This document shows, one piece after another, positions 44,390-52,237 of a stretch of 64,000 nucleotides of DNA. This DNA comes from Paracidovorax avenae (GTDB lineage: Bacteria; Pseudomonadota; Gammaproteobacteria; Burkholderiales; Burkholderiaceae_C), in the NCBI RefSeq assembly GCF_040892545.1, contig NZ_CP156079.1:186001-250000 (forward strand), in the 5' to 3' direction. How positions within the stretch are numbered: position 1 is the first letter of the stretch; every line of letters begins with the position of its first letter. Below the pieces are notes generated by a model that had not been told where the DNA came from, made no database searches, and was given only the letters and a program-made list of their open reading frames with translations. Made by a program: the position numbers and the translations under genes.

Positions 44390-45124
44390 ATGAAGAGGCC
44401 TCACTACACGGACATCGCCCGCCACCTGACCGAGTCCATCACCACCGGCCATTTCGCGGTGGGCAGCCTGCTGCCCACCGAACTCGAGCTGTGTGCCCAT
44501 TACGGGACCAGCCGCCACACCATCCGGGCGGCGCTGGCCGAACTGCAGGCGCAGGGGCTGGTCTCGCGGCGCAAGAATGTCGGCACCCGGGTGGAGTCGG
44601 CGCAGGCGCGATCGGGCTTTCGTCCGACGCTGGCGTCGGTGGACGACCTGGTGCAGTTCGGCGCGACCCACATTCGCCAGGTGCAGTCGGTGGGCGAGGT
44701 GGAGCTGGGGGCGGGAAAGGCGCGCGAACTGGGCTGCGCGCCGGGCTCGCGCTGGCTGCGCATTTCCAGCCTCCGGCTGGAGGCCGGCGGCCTTCCGGTA
44801 GGCTGGACCGATGTCTATGTGGACCCTGCCTATGAGGCGGTCGGCACGATGGTGCGCCAGGAGCCCGGCACGCTGATCTGCGCGCTGATCGAATCACGCT
44901 ACGGCCGGTCCATCGCCGAGATCCGGCAGGAAATCCATGCGGCGACCGTCACCGGCACGTTGGCAGAGAAACTGCAACTCGACCCGGGCGCCGTGGTGCT
45001 CAAGGTGATCCGGCACTATCTCGACGCCGACGGCGTGGCCTTCGAAATCTCGGTGTCGGTCCATCCCGCCGAGCGGTTCTCGGTGTCGATGCGATTGCGG
45101 CAGTCGGAGCCGCTGCATCCGTAG
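44390..45124 (+). CDS. GntR-family regulator (HutC/UTRA type)
   Basis: A 244-aa regulator with an N-terminal GntR winged helix (about residues 5-70; DIARHLTESITTGHFAVGSLLPTELELCAHYGTSRHTIRAALAELQAQGL). A UTRA effector domain follows from about residue 95, with SRWLRISSLRLEAGGLPVGWTDVYVDPAYE, ALIESRYGRSIAEIRQEI, and LVKV-like VVLKVIRHYLDADGVAFEISVSVHPAERF. It diverges from the lyase-Bug-fumarase operon, and two identical palindromes lie between. It is the probable repressor, released by the imported substrate or a product. Confidence 0.93.
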   Translation: MKRPHYTDIARHLTESITTGHFAVGSLLPTELELCAHYGTSRHTIRAALAELQAQGLVSRRKNVGTRVESAQARSGFRPTLASVDDLVQFGATHIRQVQSVGEVELGAGKARELGCAPGSRWLRISSLRLEAGGLPVGWTDVYVDPAYEAVGTMVRQEPGTLICALIESRYGRSIAEIRQEIHAATVTGTLAEKLQLDPGAVVLKVIRHYLDADGVAFEISVSVHPAERFSVSMRLRQSEPLHP

Positions 45125-45176
45125 CATCGAAAGAAAGGCTGGCGGGCACCGGCCTGCCCGGGCATTCAGTCCCCGC

Positions 45177-46088
45177 TCAGTCCCCTTCCGCGAACATCTC
45201 CACCACCACCCCCCGCAACCACTGGTTCCCCGGATCCCGGTGGTACTTCGTGTGCCAGAACAGGTTGATCGCCACCTGCGGCAATTTGGCGGGGTGGGGC
45301 GCATAGGCCAGCCCGAAGGGCTCGGCCATGCTCCGGGCCATCTTCTCGGGCACGGTGGCGACCATCTGCGTGGCCTGCAGGATGTGGCCGATGGCGACGA
45401 AGTGCGGCACGGTGAGGCGCACATCGCGGGCCACGCCCATGCGCTCGAGCAGTTCGTCCACCTTGCCGTGGCCCGTGCCTTCGGAGACGACCACCACGTG
45501 CTGCGCCTTCGCGAAATCCTCCAGCCCGATGCGGCGGCGCCTGTGCAGCGGGTGGCCCTGGCGGAAGAGGCACACGTAGGGCTGGCGGAACAGCCGGCGC
45601 TGGAAGAAGCCGGCTTTGAGCTGCGGCAGCAGGCCCACGGCGAGGTCCACCTTGCCGGCTTCCATGGCGTCCTTCAGATCCGTCGCTGAATTGCGCACGG
45701 TGGTCAGGCGCACGCCCGGCGCCACCTGGGCCAGGCGCTCCAGCAGGCGCGGCAGGAAGTAGATCTCGCCGATGTCCGTCATGCCCACCTTGAACACGCG
45801 CCGGCTGGTGGCCGGGTCGAACCCCAGCTTGTGGTTCAGGGCGCCGTGGATCATCGCCAGCGCGTACGACACCGATTCGGCGAGCTGGTCGGCGTAGGGC
45901 GTGGGCTGCATGCCGTGGGCCGTGCGCAGGAACAGCTCGTCGCCCAGCAGGCGCCGCAGCCGCGCAAGGGCGTTGCTTACGGCCGGCTGCGTGAGGCCCA
46001 GGTTCTCCGCGGCCTGCGACACCTTGCGCGTGACCAGCAGCTGCTGGAAGACCACGAGCAGGTTCAGGTCGATGTCTTCCAGTTCCAT
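45177..46088 (-). CDS. nagR: LysR-family regulator NagR/NahR
   Basis: A 303-aa LysR-type activator closely similar to NahR/NagR, the salicylate-responsive regulators of naphthalene and salicylate genes. Shared blocks are DLNLLVVFQQLLVTRKVSQAAENLGLTQPAVSNALARLRRLLGDELFLRTAHGMQPTPYA, FKVGMTDIGEIYFLPRLLERLAQVAPG, VDLAVGLLPQLKAGFFQRRL and INLFWHTKYHRDPGNQWLR. The ATG at 46088 follows AAAGG; a TTG six bases earlier is less likely. It diverges from nagAa, with a NagR-type box (46100-46114) in the 111-bp gap. It should activate the salicylate 5-hydroxylase genes when salicylate is present. Confidence 0.94.
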   Translation of the reverse strand: MELEDIDLNLLVVFQQLLVTRKVSQAAENLGLTQPAVSNALARLRRLLGDELFLRTAHGMQPTPYADQLAESVSYALAMIHGALNHKLGFDPATSRRVFKVGMTDIGEIYFLPRLLERLAQVAPGVRLTTVRNSATDLKDAMEAGKVDLAVGLLPQLKAGFFQRRLFRQPYVCLFRQGHPLHRRRRIGLEDFAKAQHVVVVSEGTGHGKVDELLERMGVARDVRLTVPHFVAIGHILQATQMVATVPEKMARSMAEPFGLAYAPHPAKLPQVAINLFWHTKYHRDPGNQWLRGVVVEMFAEGD

Positions 46089-46099
46089 CGCCAACCTTT

Positions 46100-46149
46100 A
46101 TTCATCAGGGTGATGCTCTGTATTCATGCCATTCTATTGGCTGATGAAT
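46100..46149. promoter_or_regulatory. NagR box and second dyad in the nagR-nagAa gap
   Basis: ATTCATCAGGGTGAT (46100-46114) has the ATTCA-N6-TGAT layout of NahR/NagR sites. A second dyad follows: ATTCATGCC (46122-46130) and GGCTGATGAAT (46139-46149). The gap is AT-rich against its surroundings and should hold both promoters. Confidence 0.6.
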
Positions 46150-46199
46150 GAATCGCGGGAATGATCGGGGCCATAACGAAACCCTGGAGACAGTCCCCG

Positions 46200-47195
46200 A
46201 TGGAGTTGCATATCGAGCCGCTGGGCCGCGTGCTGCCCGTGGCGCCCGGCGCCAATCTGCTGGAAGTGCTGCGCGCGCACCAGATCCCCGTGTCGTACAG
46301 CTGCATGGCCGGGCGTTGCGGCACCTGCCGCTGCAAGGTGATCGCGGGCGAGGTGCTGGATTCCGGCCAGGCGCTGCGCATGCCGCCGCTGGGCTGCGAT
46401 GGCGAGGCGCAGTACGTGATGGCCTGCCAGACGGTGCTGAGCGAGTCCTGCACCATCGAGATTCCCGAGCCCGACGAGGTGGTCGTCCACACGGCCCGCA
46501 CGATCAAGGCCACGGTGGCGGCCGTGGAAACGCTCACGCACGACATCCGCCGCCTGCTTCTGAAGCCGGCCAAGCCGCTGGATTTCTCGCCGGGGCAGTA
46601 TGCGCAGCTGCAGTTCGGCCCGGGCCTGGCGCGGCCCTACTCGATGGCCGGCCTGCCCCACGACGACGGGCTCGAATTCCATGTGCGCCTGGTCGAGGGC
46701 GGGCTGGTGTCCACCCACGTGGCGAACGTGCTGGCCGTGGGCGATGCGGTGCGCGTGAGCGGGCCGCTGGGTTCGGCCTATCTGCGCCGCAAGTACGAAG
46801 GCCCGATGCTCTGCGTGGCGGGCGGCACGGGGCTGGCGCCGATCCTCTCCATCGTGCGCGGCGCGCTGGAAGCCGACATGCCCAACCCGATCCACGTCTA
46901 TGCCGGTGCGCGTTCCGCGCGCGACGTCTATGGCCTGCAGTGGCTCGCCGACCTGCAGCGCCGCCATCCGCAGTTGCAGGTGCATGCCGTGGTGGCCGCG
47001 GCCGATGCGGCGCCGGGCCAGCGCACGGGCCTCGTCACCGACGCCATCGCGCAGGACTGGCCCTCGCTGGAAGGCTGGCGCGCCTACCTGTGCGGATCGC
47101 CGCCGATGGTGGAGGCGGTATCGCTGCTGGCGCGCCAGCGCGGCATCGCGCCCGAACATTTGTATGCCGACGCTTTTTATGCGAGCACCCCCTGA
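46200..47195 (+). CDS. nagAa: ferredoxin-NAD(P)H reductase of salicylate 5-hydroxylase, NagAa
   Basis: A 331-aa electron-transfer reductase. The plant-type [2Fe-2S] site is at about residues 35-85, with cysteines in YSCMAGRCGTCRCKV and YVMACQT. Then come the FAD domain (RPYSMAGLP) and the NAD(P)H domain (GGTGLAPILSIV, closing at CGSPPMVEAV). It passes electrons from NAD(P)H to the ferredoxin NagAb, which feeds the NagGH oxygenase. The start at 46200 was chosen for GGAGA upstream and the normal family N-terminus MELHIEPLG. A 225-bp repeat-rich gap separates it from nagG. Confidence 0.94.
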   Translation: MELHIEPLGRVLPVAPGANLLEVLRAHQIPVSYSCMAGRCGTCRCKVIAGEVLDSGQALRMPPLGCDGEAQYVMACQTVLSESCTIEIPEPDEVVVHTARTIKATVAAVETLTHDIRRLLLKPAKPLDFSPGQYAQLQFGPGLARPYSMAGLPHDDGLEFHVRLVEGGLVSTHVANVLAVGDAVRVSGPLGSAYLRRKYEGPMLCVAGGTGLAPILSIVRGALEADMPNPIHVYAGARSARDVYGLQWLADLQRRHPQLQVHAVVAAADAAPGQRTGLVTDAIAQDWPSLEGWRAYLCGSPPMVEAVSLLARQRGIAPEHLYADAFYASTP

Positions 47196-47272
47196 GCGGC
47201 TGCGCCGCTACGTGCTGCCGCCAGAGGCGGGCGCTCTTCATGCGCGTCCAAGCCTGCGCGGGCAGGCTTGGA
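47193..47272. repeat. hairpin repeat elements between nagAa and nagG
   Basis: TGAGCGGCTGCGCCGCT (47193-47209) is the reverse complement of repeats at 60491-60510 and 63654-63673, and it contains the nagAa stop codon. A second perfect hairpin has 11-bp arms at 47247-47257 and 47262-47272 with a 4-base loop. The rest of the 225-bp gap to 47420 has no gene; its GC-rich blocks also look repetitive. Confidence 0.65.
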
Positions 47273-47420
47273 GCCGCGGCACTCAGCCCCTTCCAGGGGG
47301 ACGACGCCAGCGGCCGGGCCAAGCCCGTTCCGCGGCGTCCGCTGGCATGGCCTGCTCCGCGGCCTTTCGATCGTTACGCGCCGTGCATGGATTGCACAAC
47401 TACCCGAAGGAGACAACGAC

Positions 47421-48689
47421 ATGAGTAGTACGCCCCACCCCGTCTTCCCATTGCAGCCCGTCTGGGAGGGCCCCGGCACCCACCGCGTGCCGTTCGCGGC
47501 CTACACCAGCGAAGATATTTACCGCCGCGAGCTGGAGCGGTTTTTCTACCGCGGCCACTGGTGCTACGTGGGTCTGGAGGCCGAGGTGCCCAACCCCGGC
47601 GACTTCAAGCGCACGGCGATCGGCGAGCGCTCGGTGATCCTCACGCGCGGCGAGGACATGCAGCTGCACGTGGTGGAGAACGTCTGCGCGCACCGCGGCA
47701 TGCGCTTTTGCCGCGAGCGGCACGGCAACCGCAAGGAGTTCGTCTGCCCCTACCACCAGTGGAACTACAGGCTCGATGGGGCGCTGCAGGGCGTGCCTTT
47801 CCGGCGCGGGGTGAAGCAGGACGGCAAGGTGCACGGCGGCATGCCGGCGGATTTCAAGCTTGAGGAGCACAGCCTCACGCGGCTCAAGGTGGCCGTGCGC
47901 GGCGGCGTCGTGTTCGCCTCGTTCGACCAGAATGTGGAGTCGCTCGAGGACTTCATGGGCCCGGTCATACTGGGCTACTTCGACCGCATGTTCAATGGCC
48001 GCAAGCTGAAGATCCTCGGCTACAACCGCCAGCGCATTCCGGGCAACTGGAAGCTGATGCAGGAGAACATCAAGGACCCGTACCACCCCGGGCTGCTGCA
48101 CACCTGGTTCGTCACCTTCGGCCTCTGGCGCGCGGACAACAAGTCGGAATTGAAGATGGACGCGCGCCACCGCCATGCGGCCATGGTGTCCACGCGCGGC
48201 GAGGCCAAGAAGCAGTCGGACGTGTCCAACGTCTCCAGCTTCAAGGCCGGCATGCAGCTGGAAGACCCGCGCTTTCTCGACATCGTGCCCGAGCCCTGGT
48301 GGGGCGGCCCCACGGCGGTGATGACCACGCTGTTCCCGAGCGTGATCCTGCAGCAGCAGGTCAACAGCGTCTCCACGCGCCACATCCAGCCCGTGGGCCA
48401 CGACGCCTTCGATTTCGTGTGGACGCATTTCGGTTATGAGGACGACACCGACGAGATGACCGAACGCCGCCTGCGCCAGTCCAACCTGTTCGGCCCGGCG
48501 GGCTTCGTCTCGGCCGACGACGGCGAGGTGATCGAGTTCTCGCAGCAGGGCTTCGAGCAGAAGCCCTTCCACCGCGCGCTGGTGGAGCTGGGCGGCCACG
48601 ACGTGGGCGACACCGACCACATGGTGACCGAGACGCTGATCCGCGGCATGTACGAATACTGGCGCGGCGTGATGGAGAAGGAGGACTGA
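47421..48689 (+). CDS. nagG: salicylate 5-hydroxylase large oxygenase subunit NagG
   Basis: A 422-aa Rieske non-haem iron oxygenase alpha subunit that, with NagH, hydroxylates salicylate at C5 to give gentisate. The Rieske cluster ligands lie in CAHRGMRFC and CPYHQW (about residues 90-115). The mononuclear iron site is in the DPYHPGLLHTW block (about residues 215-225). AAGGAGA precedes the ATG at 47421. It is followed by nagH (4-bp gap) and nagAb in one operon. NagG-type enzymes otherwise act on closely related hydroxybenzoates, so the precise substrate rests on the operon match. Confidence 0.94.
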   Translation: MSSTPHPVFPLQPVWEGPGTHRVPFAAYTSEDIYRRELERFFYRGHWCYVGLEAEVPNPGDFKRTAIGERSVILTRGEDMQLHVVENVCAHRGMRFCRERHGNRKEFVCPYHQWNYRLDGALQGVPFRRGVKQDGKVHGGMPADFKLEEHSLTRLKVAVRGGVVFASFDQNVESLEDFMGPVILGYFDRMFNGRKLKILGYNRQRIPGNWKLMQENIKDPYHPGLLHTWFVTFGLWRADNKSELKMDARHRHAAMVSTRGEAKKQSDVSNVSSFKAGMQLEDPRFLDIVPEPWWGGPTAVMTTLFPSVILQQQVNSVSTRHIQPVGHDAFDFVWTHFGYEDDTDEMTERRLRQSNLFGPAGFVSADDGEVIEFSQQGFEQKPFHRALVELGGHDVGDTDHMVTETLIRGMYEYWRGVMEKED

Positions 48690-48693
48690 AGCC

Positions 48694-49206
48694 ATGCGCA
48701 CGACCACCACCACCGCGACCACCGTCACGCCCGCCATCGACTTCGCCGACTGGTTCGCGCTGCAGCAGCTCTATGCCGACTATGCCTCGGCGCTGGATGC
48801 CGCCGACTGGGACCGCTGGCCGGGCTTTTTCACGGAAGACTGCGTGTACCGCCTGCAGCCGCGCGAGAACCACGAGCGCGGCCTGCCGCTGGCTACGCTC
48901 TCGTTCGACAGCCAGGGCATGCTGAAGGACCGGGTCTATGGCATCCGCGAGACGCTGTTCCACGACCCCTACTACCAGCGCCATGTGATCGGCACGCCCC
49001 GCGTGCGCGCGGCTGGCGAGGGCCGCTGGGAATGCGAGGTGAACTACGCCGTGTTCCGCACCAAGCTGTCGGAGCCTTCCACGGTGTTCAACGTGGGCCG
49101 CTACCTCGACGTGGTGGTGCGCACGCCCCAGGGGCTGCGCTTCGCCCGCAAGGAATGCATCTACGACAGCGAAATGATCCTGAATTCCATCATCTACCCC
49201 ATCTGA
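48694..49206 (+). CDS. nagH: salicylate 5-hydroxylase small oxygenase subunit NagH
   Basis: A 170-aa ring-hydroxylating oxygenase beta subunit with the NTF2-like fold. It stabilises the alpha subunit hexamer and has no metal site. The [39 protein letters not shown] opening is the family signature, and [22 protein letters not shown] closes the fold. It starts 4 bp after nagG with GGAGGAC overlapping the nagG end, so translation is coupled. Confidence 0.94.
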   Translation: MRTTTTTATTVTPAIDFADWFALQQLYADYASALDAADWDRWPGFFTEDCVYRLQPRENHERGLPLATLSFDSQGMLKDRVYGIRETLFHDPYYQRHVIGTPRVRAAGEGRWECEVNYAVFRTKLSEPSTVFNVGRYLDVVVRTPQGLRFARKECIYDSEMILNSIIYPI

Positions 49207-49217
49207 GGAGACATTCC

Positions 49218-49547
49218 ATGACCGCCATCGATACCGCATGGACCGAGGCCGCCGCGCTGGACGATGTGCCCGAAGACGACGTGATCGGCGTGAACGTCGG
49301 CGGGCGCGACGTGGCGCTCTATTCGGTGGAGGGCGAAGTATTCGCCACCGACAACCTCTGCACCCACGGCAATGCGCGGCTGTGCGACGGCTTCCTGGAG
49401 GGGCACGAGATCGAATGCCCGCTGCACCAGGGCCGCTTCGACGTGCGCGACGGCAGCGCGCTGTGCGCGCCGCTCACGCAGGGCCTGCGCACCTACCCCG
49501 TGCGGATCGAGCAGGGCAAGGTGTACCTGCAGATCGAAGGGGCCTGA
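49218..49547 (+). CDS. nagAb: Rieske ferredoxin NagAb
   Basis: A 109-aa Rieske-type [2Fe-2S] ferredoxin that carries electrons from NagAa to NagGH. The ligands are in [31 protein letters not shown], with Cys-His pairs CTH and CPLH. The start at 49218 follows GAGGAG. In naphthalene degraders the same ferredoxin also serves the ring dioxygenase, but no such gene is present here. It ends the nag operon, followed by a hairpin terminator. Confidence 0.94.
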   Translation: MTAIDTAWTEAAALDDVPEDDVIGVNVGGRDVALYSVEGEVFATDNLCTHGNARLCDGFLEGHEIECPLHQGRFDVRDGSALCAPLTQGLRTYPVRIEQGKVYLQIEGA

Positions 49548-49573
49548 GCCGGACCGTGGCACCGCGGTCCGGC
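49548..49573. terminator. hairpin terminator between nagAb and the chemoreceptor gene
   Basis: A perfect 9-bp stem, GCCGGACCG/CGGTCCGGC, with an 8-base loop starts at the base after the nagAb stop and ends 6 bp before the convergent chemoreceptor stop. There is no T-tract, so it is a weak or bidirectional barrier. Confidence 0.5.
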
Positions 49574-49579
49574 GTGGAT

Positions 49580-51046
49580 TCAGCGCGCTGAAGCGAGCAG
49601 GCGTTCGGGCTGGAACTGGAAGCCGTCCACCACGCTCCTGAGCCGGCCGGCCTGCTCCAGCAGGCTGGCGGCGGCAGCCGAGGACTGCTCGACCAGCGCC
49701 GCGTTCTGCTGGGTCATGTGGTCGAGTTCGGTCACCGAGGCGTTGACGCGGCCCAGTTCGCCCGATTGCCCTTCGACCGACGTGCTGATGGCACCCACCA
49801 CTTCCGAGGCCCGGCGTGCGCAGTCCACCACGTTCTGCATGTGCTCGCCGGCATCCGTCGCCAGCCGGCTGCCGCGCTCGGCCTTGTCCACGGATGCGGC
49901 GATCAGCGCGCGGACTTCGCGGGCGGCTTCGGCGCTGCGGCCGGCCAGCGAGCGCACCTCGCTCGCCACCACCGCGAAACCCCGGCCCTGTTCGCCGGCG
50001 CGGGCCGCTTCCACCGCGGCGTTGAGCGCCAGGATGTTCGTCTGGAAGGCGATGCCGTCGATCACGCCCACGATGTCGGCGATGCGCCCGGCGCTGGAGT
50101 GGATGTCCTGCACGGTGGCGACGACTTCGGTCACCACGCTGCCGCAGTGCTCGGCCACCTGGGTGGCCTCCTGCGTCAGCCGGCGCGCGGCCACCGCCTC
50201 CTGCACGCTGTGCTGCACGGCGCCGTCCAATTGGCCCATGGATGCCGCTGCGTCCTGCAGATGGGAGGCGGTGCGCTCGGTGCGCTGGCTGAGGTCGCGG
50301 TTGCCCGTGGCGATCTCGCCCGCCGCCGCTGCCAGGCCCGCCGCGGCCTGGTGGACATCGGTCACCACCCCGTTGAGCCGCAGCAGCGCTGCCTGCAGGG
50401 CCTGGGCCGAGGTGCTGTTCACCGGCACGCCGCGCACGTCCAGCGACAGCTGGCCGTCCGCCTGGGGGCGGCACAGGTACTGGAGTTCAGCCGATTCGAT
50501 CGCATCGGCGCGGGTGCGGAAGGTGATGGCCACCTCCACCGCGGTCTGCACGACCACGAACGCGGCATGTACCAGGATGCGCCCGAAGTCGGGTTCGGTG
50601 AGGCAGTACACCGGGCCCCCGGCCAGTTGCAGGCGATCGAACGCGATGTGGTGCACGGCGATCAGCAGCGCCGCGAAGACAACGGGCCGCCAGTCGCGGT
50701 AGGCCAGCACGAAGGCCAGGAAGACGAAGACGCCGAAATGCATCTCGGTGGCGCCCAGGCTGAGCTGGATGTGCAGCGCCACCAGCCCGATGCCGGCGGT
50801 CACGAGCGCCAGCCGGCCCAGCAGGCTGCCGCGCACCGCCAGATACGCCCATGCGGCCAGCGCCAGCAGGCCGCCGCCCCAGATGGCGGCGGTACCGGGC
50901 CGGCCATGTATGAAACCGATCCACAGCGCGACGACCGCGCCGAGGACGCAGATGGCCAGCAGAAGGCCATCCGCCCGGCAGCCGATGGCCTGCAGGGCCT
51001 GCTGGGCGCTGGGAGAAAGATCGCGGCGTCGTTTCGCTTCGTCCAT
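49580..51046 (-). CDS. methyl-accepting chemotaxis protein with multi-span membrane sensor
   Basis: A 488-aa chemoreceptor. The N-terminal half has about five to six hydrophobic segments between residues 25 and 175 instead of a periplasmic ligand pocket. They contain conserved-looking residues ([21 protein letters not shown], then AVHHIAF) that could bind a metal, haem or a lipophilic ligand. No clear HAMP follows. The signalling tip is perfect ([46 protein letters not shown]), so it should couple to CheW and CheA. It lacks a C-terminal CheR-binding pentapeptide. It converges with the salicylate operon, so a role in sensing aromatics is possible but unproven. Confidence 0.9.
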   Translation of the reverse strand: MDEAKRRRDLSPSAQQALQAIGCRADGLLLAICVLGAVVALWIGFIHGRPGTAAIWGGGLLALAAWAYLAVRGSLLGRLALVTAGIGLVALHIQLSLGATEMHFGVFVFLAFVLAYRDWRPVVFAALLIAVHHIAFDRLQLAGGPVYCLTEPDFGRILVHAAFVVVQTAVEVAITFRTRADAIESAELQYLCRPQADGQLSLDVRGVPVNSTSAQALQAALLRLNGVVTDVHQAAAGLAAAAGEIATGNRDLSQRTERTASHLQDAAASMGQLDGAVQHSVQEAVAARRLTQEATQVAEHCGSVVTEVVATVQDIHSSAGRIADIVGVIDGIAFQTNILALNAAVEAARAGEQGRGFAVVASEVRSLAGRSAEAAREVRALIAASVDKAERGSRLATDAGEHMQNVVDCARRASEVVGAISTSVEGQSGELGRVNASVTELDHMTQQNAALVEQSSAAAASLLEQAGRLRSVVDGFQFQPERLLASAR

Positions 51047-51100
51047 GGCAGGCTTCCGGTGAGGGTGGTCATCACGTGACTCAGAATAATGCGAAACGCA

Positions 51101-51119
51101 ACAAAAAGAGACTTTTTGT
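51101..51119. promoter_or_regulatory. AT-rich palindrome upstream of the chemoreceptor gene
   Basis: The perfect inverted repeat ACAAAAAG-AGA-CTTTTTGT lies 55 bp before the chemoreceptor start, between two copies of AATGCGAA (51088-51095 and 51120-51127). Such an AT-rich dyad stands out in this GC-rich DNA and is a likely operator or promoter region. Confidence 0.45.
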
Positions 51120-51224
51120 AATGCGAATGAAATTGCCGAGTCAATCCGGCAGGATGCTCCCGGGAAAGGTGTGGGGTATCCGCATCGCCTCCAGCCACGC
51201 GCAGGCCTGGCGTGCCCGCAGGTG

Positions 51225-52145
51225 TCAGGGCGCCAGCAGTCCGGTTTTCGCGACGAATCCGTTCAGCGGATCCCGCCAGTAGCGGCCTCCCACCCGCAGC
51301 AGGTTGTGCCCGTCGGCACCCTCCAGCGCGGGCGCCGCGATGAACTGCGCATCGTCGCCGCCTTCGCGGAAGGCGCCGAACCACTGGCGGGGCATGTCCG
51401 GGCCCCAGTACTGGTCGTTCTGGGCATACAGCCACAGGGTGGGCACGCGCACCTGCGTGCCCAGCTGGCGGTAGAGCCCGGTGAGCACGTCGGGCCGGCA
51501 GCTGTGGCCCGGGGCCGTGTCGGGCTTGCCCCCCGCGCCGCCGGAGAAATTGACCGCGCCGACCACGCCGGGCAGGCGGCCCGCCGCCGCGGCGATGGTG
51601 GCCATGCCGCCCACCGACTGTCCTTCGAGCAGGATGCGGTCGCGCCGCACCCAGGGTTGCTGCAGGGCCCAGCCGTGGACGGCCTGGACGGCGGCCGCGG
51701 CGTGCCCCGCCACCTGGGCATAGTCGGGCAGGCCCGTGCAGCCGGTGCCGCCGGCCGGCCAGCGGGCACCGGAATTCTCGCGGTCCGGGCCCCCCGTGGC
51801 GCCATAGCCGGGCCGGACCGGTGCGACCACGGCCACGCCCTGGCGCAGCCAGTAGGCCACGTGGCCCAGGGGAACGGGATATTGCAGGGCGGCGCGCACG
51901 GCGGGATCGGCCGAGCGGCCGTGCGAGAAGATCACCAGGGGGAAGGGGCCCGGCCCGTCCGGGCGGAAGACCTGGGTCGCCATGTCCACCTCGCGGCCAT
52001 CGATGGACAGGTGCAGCACCTGCGTGTCGGGCTGGGGCAGGGGCGCGGCGGCACCGGCCGGGCCCGCGGCCAGCAGGGCCGCCAGCAGCGCACCCGGTGG
52101 CATGGGCAGGGAGCAGCGGCGCATCGATCGGAACAGGAAGGGCAT
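51225..52145 (-). CDS. secreted alpha/beta hydrolase (dienelactone hydrolase-like)
   Basis: A 306-aa exported hydrolase. The signal peptide is at about residues 1-34 ([21 protein letters not shown]). The alpha/beta core has [17 protein letters not shown] near the start, the nucleophile elbow EGQSVGG (about residues 150-156), an acidic residue in [11 protein letters not shown] and the catalytic His in [12 protein letters not shown] near the C-terminus. It resembles the DLH/PET-hydrolase-like groups but no specific substrate is clear. The ATG at 52145 follows GAGG. It lies 92 bp downstream of the MFS gene on the same strand and may belong to that operon. Confidence 0.85.
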   Translation of the reverse strand: MPFLFRSMRRCSLPMPPGALLAALLAAGPAGAAAPLPQPDTQVLHLSIDGREVDMATQVFRPDGPGPFPLVIFSHGRSADPAVRAALQYPVPLGHVAYWLRQGVAVVAPVRPGYGATGGPDRENSGARWPAGGTGCTGLPDYAQVAGHAAAAVQAVHGWALQQPWVRRDRILLEGQSVGGMATIAAAAGRLPGVVGAVNFSGGAGGKPDTAPGHSCRPDVLTGLYRQLGTQVRVPTLWLYAQNDQYWGPDMPRQWFGAFREGGDDAQFIAAPALEGADGHNLLRVGGRYWRDPLNGFVAKTGLLAP

Positions 52146-52237
52146 GCGGACCTCGCATTGCCCGTGGCCGTGGGCAACGCGGCCATTATGGCGCTGCTCT
52201 GCAGTAAGGGGCCGCTGCAGGCCCGTGCCCGCCGCCG

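Noticed and set aside
45143..45160. CGGGCA/TGCCCG hairpin between the GntR and nagR gene ends
   Set aside because: Only six base pairs and no T-tract, so it was not listed as a terminator.
46089..46094. TTG start six bases upstream of the nagR ATG
   Set aside because: The ATG at 46088 has AAAGG at a proper distance and matches the NahR N-terminus.
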